Below are positions 16,565-23,898 of a stretch of DNA of 26,385 nt, piece after piece. This stretch comes from Savagea sp. GTDB taxonomy: Bacteria > Bacillota > Bacilli > Bacillales_A > Planococcaceae. Position numbers and translations under genes: made by a program. The notes under the pieces are model-generated. The model was not told where the DNA came from. It searched no databases and was given only the letters and a program-made list of their open reading frames with translations. The stretch's first letter is position 1, and every line of letters starts with the position of its first letter. The stretch is from positions 1 through 26,385 of the forward strand of contig JASLJC010000078.1 in the NCBI GenBank assembly GCA_030152585.1, written 5' to 3'.

Positions 16565-18706
16565 ATGCAAATGAATCCGAATCAACAAGATCAACGAACA
16601 CCGTTAGAGAAATTCGGTCGTAATTTAGTAGAAGAAGTGAAAGAAGGAAAAATGGATCCGGTCATTGGGCGAGATGAAGAAATTCGAAATGTCATTCGAA
16701 TATTATCTCGTAAAACGAAAAACAATCCTGTGTTAATTGGAGAACCAGGCGTCGGAAAAACAGCGATTGTAGAAGGCCTTGCGCAACGTATCGTAAAAGG
16801 AGACGTGCCAGAAGGATTAAAACGTCGAACAATTTTTGAACTCGATATGAGTTCTCTCATTGCAGGTGCGAAATATCAAGGAGAATTTGAAGAGCGTTTA
16901 AAAAGTGTATTAAAACAAGTGAAAGAAAGTAATGGTGACATTATTTTATTTATTGACGAATTACACACAATCGTCGGAGCAGGACGTACGAGCGGTGCCA
17001 TGGATGCAGGAAACATGTTAAAGCCGATGCTTGCTCGCGGTGAATTGTATTGCATCGGGGCGACGACACTCGATGAGTATCGCCAATATATCGAAAAAGA
17101 TCCTGCACTCGAACGTCGTTTCCAACAAGTAATGGTACGCGAACCATCTGTTGAAGATGCGATTTCTATATTACGAGGATTGAAAGAACGATATGAACTT
17201 CATCACGGAGTGCGTATTCATGACCGTGCAATCGTTGCAGCGGCAACACTGTCTGATCGGTATTTAACAGACCGATTTATGCCTGATAAAGCGATTGATT
17301 TAGTCGATGAAGCGAGTGCGATGGTACGAACAGAAATCGACTCGATGCCGCAAGAGCTCGATGCCGTGACGCGTAAAATTTTACGTCTTGAAATTGAAGA
17401 ACAAGCATTGATGAAAGAAACGGATGCAATGAGTAAAAATCGACTCAAATCTTTACGCGAAGAACTTCAAGAATTAAAACAATCATCTGCAGGGATGAAA
17501 AAACAATGGGAAGAAGAAAAACAATCGCTCGAAGAAGTACAGAGTAAACGAGAACGACTCGACAAAGCACGTCGCGAACTAGAAGAAGCTGAAAGTACGT
17601 TTGATTTAAACCGCGCAGCAGAATTGCGTCACGGTTTAATTCCACAACTAGAAGCTGAATTGAAAAAAGTAGAAGAAGAATATGAAGGCTCAGAACGTCT
17701 CATACGTGAAGAAGTAACAGAAGAAGAAATCGCAGACGTCGTTGCACGTTGGACGGGTATTCCAGTACAAAAATTGGTCGAAGGTGAAAGAGAAAAATTA
17801 CTTCGCTTAGATGAAACGTTAAAAGAACGTGTCATTGGACAAGATCGCGCAGTCGAACTCGTTACAGAAGCGGTATGGCGTGCGCGTGCGGGGATTAAAG
17901 ATCCGCATCAACCGATCGGTTCGTTCCTTTTCTTAGGTCCGACAGGTGTCGGTAAAACAGAGTTGGCAAAAACGCTAGCTGCGACATTGTTTGATTCAGA
18001 AGATCATTTCATTCGAATTGATATGAGCGAATATATGGAAAAACATAGTGTCTCTCGTTTAATCGGAGCGCCTCCAGGTTATGTCGGTTACGAAGAAGGT
18101 GGCCAGTTGTCCGAAGCGGTTCGTCGTAATCCGTATTCCGTCGTTTTATTAGATGAAGTTGAAAAAGCACATCTAGACGTTGCGAACGTTTTATTACAAG
18201 TGTTAGATGACGGCAGAATTACAGACGGTCAAGGGCGAAACGTAGACTTTACGAATACGGTCGTCATTATGACGTCGAATATCGGCTCAGAATTGTTATT
18301 ACAACGAGAAAAATTAGAAGAAGAAAATCATGATATTGAAGATTTAATGATGGTCCAGCTTCAAGCACACTTTAAACCGGAACTGTTAAATCGAATGGAC
18401 GATATTGTACTTTTCGATTCACTATCAGGCGATACGTTCGGTTTAATCGCTCAAAAAATGTTAAACGACTTAGCGAAACGACTCGAAAGTCAAGAAGTTC
18501 AATTAACATTCGATTCATCTGTCATTGAGTGGGTCGTAACGAATGGAACGGATGCCGATTTTGGTGCTCGTCCGTTAAAACGATTTATTCAACGACATAT
18601 TGAAACAGCAGTCGCTCGAGAAGTCATTAAAGGCGAAATAGAAGAAGGTACGACGCTTTTATTATCGGTTGTAAACGATACATTGCAAATTGAAAAAGTC
18701 GCTTAA
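16565..18706 (+). CDS. clpB: ClpB-type AAA+ disaggregase lacking the N-terminal domain
   Basis: A 713-residue Hsp100 unfoldase. It has D1 Walker A GEPGVGKT (59-66), pore-loop KYQG, Walker B Asp131-Glu132 and arginine finger ERRFQ; a full-length ClpB-style coiled-coil middle domain at about 270-388; and D2 Walker A GPTGVGKT (458-465), pore loop GYVGY (505-509) and Walker B Asp530-Glu531. The long middle domain and the absence of an IGF/L-type ClpP-binding loop before FKPELLNR make it a ClpB-like protein rescuer, not a ClpC/ClpE protease partner, and the middle domain is too long for ClpL. The usual 140-150-residue N domain is missing: an in-frame TGA at 16544 and the AAGGAG site at 16551-16556 fix the start at ATG 16565. 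It resembles the short form that E. coli makes from an internal start. It is probably CtsR-regulated. Confidence 0.88.
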   Translation: MQMNPNQQDQRTPLEKFGRNLVEEVKEGKMDPVIGRDEEIRNVIRILSRKTKNNPVLIGEPGVGKTAIVEGLAQRIVKGDVPEGLKRRTIFELDMSSLIAGAKYQGEFEERLKSVLKQVKESNGDIILFIDELHTIVGAGRTSGAMDAGNMLKPMLARGELYCIGATTLDEYRQYIEKDPALERRFQQVMVREPSVEDAISILRGLKERYELHHGVRIHDRAIVAAATLSDRYLTDRFMPDKAIDLVDEASAMVRTEIDSMPQELDAVTRKILRLEIEEQALMKETDAMSKNRLKSLREELQELKQSSAGMKKQWEEEKQSLEEVQSKRERLDKARRELEEAESTFDLNRAAELRHGLIPQLEAELKKVEEEYEGSERLIREEVTEEEIADVVARWTGIPVQKLVEGEREKLLRLDETLKERVIGQDRAVELVTEAVWRARAGIKDPHQPIGSFLFLGPTGVGKTELAKTLAATLFDSEDHFIRIDMSEYMEKHSVSRLIGAPPGYVGYEEGGQLSEAVRRNPYSVVLLDEVEKAHLDVANVLLQVLDDGRITDGQGRNVDFTNTVVIMTSNIGSELLLQREKLEEENHDIEDLMMVQLQAHFKPELLNRMDDIVLFDSLSGDTFGLIAQKMLNDLAKRLESQEVQLTFDSSVIEWVVTNGTDADFGARPLKRFIQRHIETAVAREVIKGEIEEGTTLLLSVVNDTLQIEKVA

Positions 18707-18709
18707 AAT

Positions 18710-18747
18710 AAAAAGACACCGCCATATTAAAAGGCAGTGTCTTTTTT
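18710..18747. terminator. Bidirectional terminator between clpB and yjzD
   Basis: AAAAAGACAC at 18710-18719, then a C-A mismatch and GCC, pair with GGC-A-GTGTCTTTTT at 18733-18746. A-rich and T-rich flanks let it serve both converging genes. Confidence 0.85.
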
Positions 18748-18753
18748 ACGTTA

Positions 18754-18939
18754 TTATTCATGATCAGGTGTTGATTCGTTCGGAATGATCGCTGCGAGTA
18801 AAATAACAGCTAAGACGACGACAACAATCGGAACGAATGTCGCTTCAAAGTTAAAAGGAACGTTATGGATAGAACTCGTAACGTAGTTTAACATCGTCAC
18901 AAATAAAAATGCCCAAATTAAAGATACGATCACACGCAT
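18754..18939 (-). CDS. yjzD: Small membrane protein of the DUF2929 (YjzD) family
   Basis: A 61-residue protein with two hydrophobic helices: one at the N-terminus (VIVSLIWAFLFVTML) and one at about 35-53 (FVPIVVVVLAVILLAAII), then a short acidic tail. This is the DUF2929/YjzD layout, and in B. subtilis yjzD also lies near fabH. The function is unknown. I chose the ATG at 18937-18939, preceded by AGAGGTG at good spacing, instead of the GTG three codons upstream that overlaps that ribosome binding site. It converges on clpB and diverges from fabH. Confidence 0.8.
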   Translation of the reverse strand: MRVIVSLIWAFLFVTMLNYVTSSIHNVPFNFEATFVPIVVVVLAVILLAAIIPNESTPDHE

Positions 18940-18974
18940 ATTTTTCACCTCTAAATTATAGTTTTTTCCTTACT

Positions 18975-18983
18975 ATCATATCA
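18975..18983 (-). promoter_or_regulatory. Extended -10 promoter for yjzD
   Basis: On the minus strand TGA-TATGAT forms an extended -10 about 35 bases before the yjzD start. The -35 region is weak. It is a pattern match without further support. Confidence 0.4.
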
Positions 18984-19050
18984 TATGTCCTTTTATTTCG
19001 ATATGAAAAGTATAACAAGTTCTGTTGAAGTCGTATAAAAATAAAAAGAG

Positions 19051-19079
19051 TTGAAAAAAACATTTATAACACTTATTAT
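19051..19079 (+). promoter_or_regulatory. SigA promoter of fabH-fabF
   Basis: TTGAAA (19051-19056), a 17-base spacer and TATTAT (19074-19079) give a good vegetative promoter. The expected start at about 19086 falls inside the FapR box. Confidence 0.7.
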
Positions 19080-19095
19080 TAAGACTAGATACTAA
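19079..19095 (+). promoter_or_regulatory. FapR operator
   Basis: TTAAGACTAGATACTAA read on the other strand is TTAGTATCTAGTCTTAA, which fits the imperfect inverted repeat bound by FapR in Bacillus lipid genes. It overlaps the last base of the -10 box and covers the transcription start. FapR would repress fabH-fabF until malonyl-CoA or malonyl-ACP rises and releases it. Confidence 0.85.
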
Positions 19096-19121
19096 TAACA
19101 GATAAAGAAAGGGAGATTATA

Positions 19122-20054
19122 ATGGGAGTAGGAATACTAGGAATCGGAAAAGGTGTACCAAAACGTATTGTGACGAATGATGATTTATCAGCTATTATGG
19201 ATACTTCAGATGAGTGGATTCGCTCGCGCACGGGAATTCAAGAACGTCGAATTGCTCCAGATGATATCGATACGTCTGATTTAGCATATGAAGCAGCAAA
19301 GAACGCAATCGACCAAGCAAGTATTACACCTGAACAAATCGGATTAATTTTAGTTGCAACTGTTACACCGGATCGTCCGTTTCCAACAGTGTCCAATATG
19401 ATTCAAGATCGACTGGGGGCAACGAACGCAGCGGCGATGGATATATCTGCAGCTTGCTCTGGTTTTATATATGGGCTTGCAACTGCAGCGCAATTCGTGG
19501 AAAATGGTACGTATCCGTACGTGTTAGTCGTCGGAGTAGAGAAACTTTCTAAAATTATCGATTGGACAGATCGGAACACTGCGGTATTGTTTGGAGACGG
19601 CGCTGGCGCAGCAGTCGTTGGTCGAGTAAGCAAAGGACGAGGTATATTGTCATTTGAACTCGGTTCAGATGGAAGTGGTGGAGAACATTTGTATTATGAC
19701 GGACATATTCAAATGAACGGTCGCGAAGTATTTAAATTTGCAGTTCGAACGATGGGAAGTGCAGCTGTACGTGTCGCAGAAAAAGCGGGACTTGCAAAAG
19801 AAGAAGTCGATTATATCGTACCGCACCAAGCGAATACGCGTATTATGAACGCCGCAAGAGAACGTCTCGGACTGCCAGAAGAAAAAATGTCACAAACGAT
19901 ACATAAGTATGGAAATACATCCGCAGCGTCGATTCCGATTTCGTTGTTCGATGATTTAGAAGAAGGTCGAATTCAAGAGGACGATACTATTGTTCTCGTC
20001 GGCTTTGGAGGAGGACTCACTTGGGGAGCGATGTGCTTAAAGTGGGGCCAATAA
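19122..20054 (+). CDS. fabH: Beta-ketoacyl-ACP synthase III (FabH)
   Basis: FabH starts type II fatty acid synthesis by condensing an acyl-CoA primer (branched primers in Bacillales) with malonyl-ACP. The 310-residue thiolase-fold enzyme has the full catalytic triad: Cys112 in SAACSG, His235 in VPHQAN and Asn265 in YGNTSAAS. The C-terminal glycine-rich GFGGGLTWGA is also typical. AAAGGGAG precedes ATG 19122. It is separated from fabF by 27 bases and the two form an operon behind one promoter with a FapR box. It sets the flux and the primer type of membrane lipids, which explains why control sits here. Confidence 0.97.
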   Translation: MGVGILGIGKGVPKRIVTNDDLSAIMDTSDEWIRSRTGIQERRIAPDDIDTSDLAYEAAKNAIDQASITPEQIGLILVATVTPDRPFPTVSNMIQDRLGATNAAAMDISAACSGFIYGLATAAQFVENGTYPYVLVVGVEKLSKIIDWTDRNTAVLFGDGAGAAVVGRVSKGRGILSFELGSDGSGGEHLYYDGHIQMNGREVFKFAVRTMGSAAVRVAEKAGLAKEEVDYIVPHQANTRIMNAARERLGLPEEKMSQTIHKYGNTSAASIPISLFDDLEEGRIQEDDTIVLVGFGGGLTWGAMCLKWGQ

Positions 20055-20081
20055 AAAAGATAAATGAAGGAGTTTGATGAG

Positions 20082-21317
20082 ATGACACGTCGAGTCGTCA
20101 TTACAGGTGTAGGAGCAGTGACACCGTTAGGTAATAGTGCAGAAGAGTCATGGGAAGCGATGATGGAAGGGAAGTCTGGGATAGGACTACTTGAAAAAGT
20201 CGATCGTGAACAATTTCAAGTGAAAGTAGCGGGCGAAGTTCGTCATTTTGATATTGAACAATACGTTTCACGTAAAGAAGCGCGTAAAATGGACTTATTC
20301 GTTCATTATGCATTAGCTTCTTCAATTATGGCAATGAATGATGCGGCACTTTCGATTACAGAGCAAAACGCAGAACGTGTCGGTGTATGGATGGGAACAG
20401 GAATCGGTGGATTAGGTGTGTACGAAGAAGAAATTGAAAAATTTCAAAAGCGTGGACCGAGTCGCATTAGCCCATTTTTCGTAACGAAAATGATTCCGAA
20501 CATGGCGAGTGGTCAAATTTCAATTTACCACGGCGCGAAAGGTCCGAATGGAAGTACAGTAACGGCATGTGCTTCCGGAACACATTCTGTTGGTGATGCG
20601 TTTGAAATTATTCGACGCGGTGATGCTGATGCGATGATTACAGGAGGAGCTGAATCGCCTATTACGAATATGGCGATTGCAGGTTTCCAAGCGAGCCGTG
20701 CGTTGTCGACAAATCCAGACCCGAATACAGCATCCCGTCCATTTGATAAAAATCGTGACGGATTCGTAATCGGTGAAGGTGCAGGAGCGCTCGTTTTAGA
20801 AGAGTACGAACATGCTAAAGCACGTGGAGCGAAAATGTATGCAGAAATTGTCGGTTACGGTGCAACGGCAGATGCATTCCACATTACAGCGCCTGCTCCA
20901 GGGGGAGAAGGAGATGCTCGTGCAATGAATCTTGCGTTAAAACAAGCAAACATTACACCTGATCAAGTCGATTATATTAATGCGCACGGTACGAGTACGC
21001 CGTTAAACGACTTATACGAAACAGCAGCGATTAAATCCGTTTTCGGAGAGCATGCCTACAAATTAGCGGTCAGTTCAACGAAATCGATGACGGGCCATTT
21101 ACTCGGCGGTGCAGGTGGTATTGAGACGGTATTCGTCGCACAAGCATTAAAAGAACAAATCGCACCACCGACAATCGGATATGAAACACAAGATGAAGAA
21201 TGCGATTTAGATTATGTGACAGAAGGAGCACGTCCGATGAAAATGCGTTACGCTTTAAGTAACTCACTCGGATTCGGCGGTCATAACGCAGCGTTACTTT
21301 TAAAAGCGATAGACTAA
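20082..21317 (+). CDS. fabF: Beta-ketoacyl-ACP synthase II (FabF)
   Basis: FabF elongates acyl-ACP by decarboxylative condensation with malonyl-ACP. The 411-residue protein carries the Cys-His-His triad of the KAS I/II class: Cys163 in TACASGTHS, His302 in NAHGTSTPLND and His339 in MTGHLLGGAGG. I placed the start at ATG 20082, nine bases after AAGGAG, giving MTRRVVITGVGAVTPLG; an ATG at 20064 lies upstream of that ribosome binding site and would add six unrelated residues. It is cotranscribed with fabH and ends before a strong terminator. Confidence 0.97.
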   Translation: MTRRVVITGVGAVTPLGNSAEESWEAMMEGKSGIGLLEKVDREQFQVKVAGEVRHFDIEQYVSRKEARKMDLFVHYALASSIMAMNDAALSITEQNAERVGVWMGTGIGGLGVYEEEIEKFQKRGPSRISPFFVTKMIPNMASGQISIYHGAKGPNGSTVTACASGTHSVGDAFEIIRRGDADAMITGGAESPITNMAIAGFQASRALSTNPDPNTASRPFDKNRDGFVIGEGAGALVLEEYEHAKARGAKMYAEIVGYGATADAFHITAPAPGGEGDARAMNLALKQANITPDQVDYINAHGTSTPLNDLYETAAIKSVFGEHAYKLAVSSTKSMTGHLLGGAGGIETVFVAQALKEQIAPPTIGYETQDEECDLDYVTEGARPMKMRYALSNSLGFGGHNAALLLKAID

Positions 21318-21337
21318 ATTTTATAAATATGCGTAAA

Positions 21338-21361
21338 AGAGGCTGGGACAAAACAGTCTCT
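21338..21361. repeat. GAGGCTGGGACAAAA-type intergenic element
   Basis: AGAGGCTG (21338-21345) and CAGTCTCT (21354-21361) pair over eight bases, one being G-T, around the loop GGACAAAA. The core GAGGCTGGGACA is, from my memory, a motif scattered between genes in many low-GC Gram-positive genomes, where it is sometimes miscalled as small RGWDK proteins. Only one copy is present in this window, so its repeat status here rests on that recollection. It sits between the fabF stop and its terminator. Confidence 0.5.
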
Positions 21362-21365
21362 AATT

Positions 21366-21409
21366 AAAAAAAGACACTTGAATGATTAAAAATTCAAGTG
21401 TCTTTTTAA
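21366..21409. terminator. Intrinsic terminator after fabF
   Basis: A 16-bp perfect stem (21368-21383 with 21392-21407, core AAAAAGACACTTGAAT) closes with an eight-base loop and T5. The A-rich left flank allows minus-strand use too. A second hairpin, CAGTGAA at 21437-21443 with TTCACTG at 21454-21460, follows. Confidence 0.9.
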
Positions 21410-21490
21410 TTGAATCGAAATATTTTAGAAGTTGAACAGTGAACTTTGTTAAATTCACTGCTTTTCATGCGAATCTTAACTTTTGTCGTT

Positions 21491-21533
21491 CGAAAAAGTA
21501 TGCATTTTTAAACGAATGGACTACTTTTTTTCG
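21491..21533 (-). terminator. Possible terminator of trpS
   Basis: CGAAAAAGTA (21491-21500) can pair with TACTTTTTTTCG (21522-21533), leaving two T unpaired. On the minus strand it starts right after the trpS stop and ends in TTTTTCG. The stem is mostly A-T, so it is weak; the CAGTGAA hairpin at 21437-21460 may help. Confidence 0.4.
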
Positions 21534-22523
21534 TTATGCATGACGACCGAGACCCATTGCTTTTTCCATACGGGCAACGGTTTTAGAAGCGACAGCATGT
21601 GCTTTTTCACGGCCTTCGTCTAATATACGGTCAAGCTCTTCTTCAGATTCCATTAATTCATAATAACGATCTTGGAACGGTTTTAAATGGTTGACAACGA
21701 CTTCAGCTACACCTGCTTTAAAGTCTCCATATTGTTTTCCTTCGTATTTTTTCTCTAAGTCTGCAATTGAAACGTTCGATAAAGCAGATTCGATCGTTAA
21801 TAAGTTGGAAACACCCGGTTTATTTTCTGGATCATAACGGACGGTACCTTCTGAATCGGTAACGGCACTTTTAATTTTTTTCTCGATTTGTTTCGGTGTA
21901 TCGAGTACGGAAATCGTCGCCTTTTTATTCGGATCGGACTTACTCATTTTTTTCTCTGGTTCTTGAAGCGATTTAATCCGTGCGCCGTGTTTTGGAATGT
22001 ACACTTCTGGAACGACGACCGTTTTTCCGTAACGCGAGTTAAAACGTTCTGCGAGTGTACGTGTTAATTCCATATGTTGTTTTTGATCTTCCCCGACAGG
22101 GACTAAATTCGCATTGTATAACATAATATCAGCCGCCATTAATGGGGGATATGTTAAAAGGCCTGCTGGAATACTTTCTTGACTTGCCGATTTATCTTTA
22201 AATTGTGTCATTCGTTCTAATTCCCCAATGTAAGAAATCGTTTGAATCATCCATCCAGCTTGTGCGTGAGCAGGCACTTCAGATTGGATGAAAAGTGTTG
22301 ATTTTTGGGGGTCAATGCCACTTGCTAAATAAATCGCAGCGAGAGAACGAACGGTTTTCGCTAGTTCTTTCGGATCTTGTTCTACTGTAATGGCGTGTTG
22401 GTCGACGATACAGAAATATGCGTCGTAATCGTCTTGAAATTGTGTAAATTGTCGAAAAGCTCCGATGTAGTTACCGAGTGTTACAGTTCCTGTTGGCTGA
22501 ACACCTGAAAAAATCGTTTTCAT
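21534..22523 (-). CDS. trpS: Tryptophanyl-tRNA synthetase
   Basis: Class I aminoacyl-tRNA synthetase that charges tRNA-Trp with tryptophan. The 329 residues match the bacterial family. The HIGH-equivalent lies in the N-terminal GVQPTGTVTLGNYIGA and the KMSKS loop in EKKMSKSDPNKK; the tryptophan-site region YPPLMAADIMLYNANLVPVGEDQKQHMELTR is intact apart from normal variation. On the minus strand AAAGGAGG precedes ATG with good spacing. A full T-box leader lies upstream, so expression rises when uncharged tRNA-Trp accumulates. It converges on fabF. Confidence 0.97.
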   Translation of the reverse strand: MKTIFSGVQPTGTVTLGNYIGAFRQFTQFQDDYDAYFCIVDQHAITVEQDPKELAKTVRSLAAIYLASGIDPQKSTLFIQSEVPAHAQAGWMIQTISYIGELERMTQFKDKSASQESIPAGLLTYPPLMAADIMLYNANLVPVGEDQKQHMELTRTLAERFNSRYGKTVVVPEVYIPKHGARIKSLQEPEKKMSKSDPNKKATISVLDTPKQIEKKIKSAVTDSEGTVRYDPENKPGVSNLLTIESALSNVSIADLEKKYEGKQYGDFKAGVAEVVVNHLKPFQDRYYELMESEEELDRILDEGREKAHAVASKTVARMEKAMGLGRHA

Positions 22524-22542
22524 AAAAATTCCTCCTTTAAAT

Positions 22543-22791
22543 TAAAAAAACATCACCATATCCTTCATATTTGAAGGGACGACTGTGATGTATAGGCCGC
22601 GGTACCACCCGACTACTTTTTCCTATCGAAAAAGCACTTGACCATAACGGTGGCTACCGTAGAGAAATACTTTTTTTCTTTCTCTAATGCAAAAGAACCC
22701 AATTCAATGAAGTCTTCACTCTCACCATCATGTGAAGTTCTCTGTATTCTCATTTACTACTTTCTTTTCTCGCACGACTCATTCAATTTGT
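22543..22791 (-). ncRNA. T-box riboswitch leader of trpS (tRNA-Trp specific)
   Basis: On the minus strand the conserved T-box core GGGTGGTACCGCGG lies at 22597-22610. It is followed by an intrinsic terminator (22543-22590): arms ATCAC/GTGAT and CCTTC/GAAGG, then T7. Upstream, the base of stem I pairs AGAGAAC with GTTCTTT, and the codon in the specifier position is TGG (22699-22701) followed by G, which matches tryptophan and the gene it controls. Uncharged tRNA-Trp would pair with TGG and the T-box and favour antitermination. The 5' end is inferred from the promoter. Confidence 0.93.
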
Positions 22792-22796
22792 CTTAA

Positions 22797-22825
22797 ATTA
22801 TAATATGAAACGGAACAAAAGGCAA
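22797..22825 (-). promoter_or_regulatory. SigA promoter of the trpS leader
   Basis: On the minus strand TTGCCT (22820-22825), a 17-base spacer and a perfect TATAAT (22797-22802) would start transcription at about 22790, directly before stem I of the T-box. Confidence 0.75.
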
Positions 22826-22921
22826 AAAAAGAGTAAAAGAATGCAACTTTTTTACAATCGAAGACGTACTAATAAGAGAAGATGAAAAAGAATAAACGAG
22901 ATTGAGAATGTCAAATCATAT

Positions 22922-22947
22922 GTTTATTGATAATGAAAAGCGGGTAA
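22922..22947 (+). promoter_or_regulatory. SigB-like promoter upstream of spx
   Basis: GTTTAT (22922-22927), a 14-base spacer and GGGTAA (22942-22947) match five of six bases of each half of the general-stress SigB consensus (GTTTAA, GGGTAT) at permitted spacing. It lies about 200 bases before spx. In B. subtilis spx is partly SigB-dependent, which fits. Not tested. Confidence 0.5.
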
Positions 22948-22973
22948 TTATAAAGTAAGCGATAGAGTAATCA

Positions 22974-23002
22974 TTGACATCAGTGGATAAGACAATGATT
23001 AT
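22974..23002 (+). promoter_or_regulatory. Candidate SigA promoter P1 of spx, with PerR/Fur-like box over the -10
   Basis: TTGACA (perfect -35), a 17-base spacer and GATTAT form a likely promoter. A 7-1-7 Fur-family-like box at 22990-23004 (AGACAAT-G-ATTATAA) overlaps the -10; its right half is a perfect PerR half-site. Confidence 0.5.
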
Positions 23003-23031
23003 AAGTTTTTTAAAAAGATTATAAAAAAGAG

Positions 23032-23060
23032 TTCCAATTGAGAATGATTATGTGTATAAT
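23032..23060 (+). promoter_or_regulatory. Candidate SigA promoter P2 of spx, with PerR/Fur-like box in the spacer
   Basis: TTCCAA (23032-23037), a 17-base spacer and perfect TATAAT (23055-23060). The spacer is filled by TGAGAAT-G-ATTATGT (23039-23053), a 10-of-14 match to the PerR box TTATAAT-N-ATTATAA, where a bound repressor would block polymerase. Confidence 0.5.
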
Positions 23061-23079
23061 GAAGTTATAAAGCATTACA

Positions 23080-23122
23080 TTAAAATTATTCTAATTTCAA
23101 AAAGACTTACAATTGATATAAA
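23080..23122 (+). promoter_or_regulatory. Candidate promoter P3 of spx, with PerR/Fur-like box just upstream
   Basis: TTTCAA (23095-23100), a 16-base spacer ending in TGA, and TATAAA (23117-23122) make a weaker extended -10 promoter. TTAAAAT-T-ATTCTAA (23080-23094) directly upstream matches the PerR box at 12 of 14 positions. Confidence 0.4.
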
Positions 23123-23146
23123 TAAGCGAAAGGACGTGTTGTTTGA

Positions 23147-23545
23147 ATGGGCGTTACATTATTTACTTCACCAAGTTGTACTTCATGTCGAAAAGCGAAA
23201 GCATGGTTAGAGGAGCATGACATTCCATATACAGAACGTAACATTTTCTCAGAACCGTTAAATATTGATGAGATTAAACAAATTTTACGTATGACAGAAG
23301 ATGGAACAGATGAAATTATTTCAAAACGTTCAAAAGTGTACCAGCAGCTCGATATCGACCTTGAAAGTTTACCATTACGTCGCTTATACGAGTTAATTCA
23401 AGAAAATCCAGGGCTTTTACGTCGTCCGATTATTTTAGATGAAAAAAGACTTCAAGTTGGATACAACGAAGATGAAATTCGTCGCTTCTTACCGCGCAAA
23501 GTACGTGCGTACCAATTGTTAGAAGCGCGTCGTTTAGTGAACTAA
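23147..23545 (+). CDS. spx: Transcriptional regulator Spx
   Basis: Spx binds the RNA polymerase alpha subunit and redirects transcription during thiol-oxidative stress; ClpXP degrades it in unstressed cells. The 132-residue ArsC-fold protein has the redox switch CTSC at Cys11 and Cys14, the conserved KRSKVYQQL segment (Arg61) and RRPIILDEKRLQVGYNEDEIR. An in-frame TGA lies directly before the ATG, so the start is fixed; the AAAGGA site is 12 bases upstream, rather far, which may limit translation. A 350-base upstream region holds several promoter and operator-like sites. mecA follows, as in B. subtilis. Confidence 0.96.
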   Translation: MGVTLFTSPSCTSCRKAKAWLEEHDIPYTERNIFSEPLNIDEIKQILRMTEDGTDEIISKRSKVYQQLDIDLESLPLRRLYELIQENPGLLRRPIILDEKRLQVGYNEDEIRRFLPRKVRAYQLLEARRLVN

Positions 23546-23567
23546 AAACGAAATAAAAGAAATAGAG

Positions 23568-23598
23568 AAAGCGAAGTCTACGAGTAGGCTTCGTTTTT
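23568..23598 (+). terminator. Intrinsic terminator after spx
   Basis: CGAAGTCT (23572-23579) pairs with AGGCTTCG (23586-23593), one pair being T-G, around ACGAGT, extends through AAAG/TTTT pairs and ends in T5. Confidence 0.8.
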
Positions 23599-23780
23599 CG
23601 TTGAGGACAAATCGTATTTTTTACTTGAGCTTACGCTTGGAATTGATATTTTTTGAAGGAAGCGTTTGTGATTCGAGCAGTTATAAAGCAAATCATTCGA
23701 TTTGTATAAATGGACGAGGTTTGTTATTATTTCATATTACGAGAAATGTTAAGACTTGCAAGATAAAAATAAGAAATAAG
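23599..23780. other. Unassigned intergenic stretch between spx and mecA
   Basis: About 180 AT-rich bases with no convincing gene. An 84-codon open frame from TTG 23601 lacks a ribosome binding site, has poor composition (many Ile, Cys, Lys, Ser) and runs through the next terminator, so I do not accept it. No clear promoter pair was found, though the terminator that follows implies something is transcribed here. Confidence 0.5.
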
Positions 23781-23823
23781 GGTCGTTTGAAAAAAGGGGT
23801 GTCGTTTCAAATGAGCCTTTTTT
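23781..23823 (+). terminator. Intrinsic terminator upstream of mecA
   Basis: GG-TCGTTTGAAA (23781-23792) pairs with TTTCAAATGA-G-CC (23805-23817; one G-T pair, one bulged G) around a 12-base loop and is followed by T6. It lies 75 bases before mecA, so it is either a second stop for spx transcripts, the end of a small RNA, or an attenuator. Confidence 0.7.
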
Positions 23824-23835
23824 CTCTGCAAAACG

Positions 23836-23865
23836 TTCAAATTGTAGTACAATGAACGATATAGT
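23836..23865 (+). promoter_or_regulatory. Possible promoter of mecA
   Basis: TTCAAA (23836-23841), an 18-base spacer and TATAGT (23860-23865) lie 33 bases before the mecA start. TACAAT at 23848-23853 is another possible -10. Either would make mecA independent of the upstream terminator. Confidence 0.4.
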
Positions 23866-23898
23866 AAAAGACGAGTCGCCAAAAGGAGGAGAGTATAA

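Noticed and set aside
16565..18706. ClpE or ClpL identity for the Clp ATPase
   Set aside because: There is no N-terminal zinc finger or UVR segment as in ClpE, and the middle domain is about twice as long as in ClpL.
23601..23855. 84-codon open frame from TTG between spx and mecA
   Set aside because: It has no ribosome binding site, an atypical residue mix, and runs across a clear intrinsic terminator.
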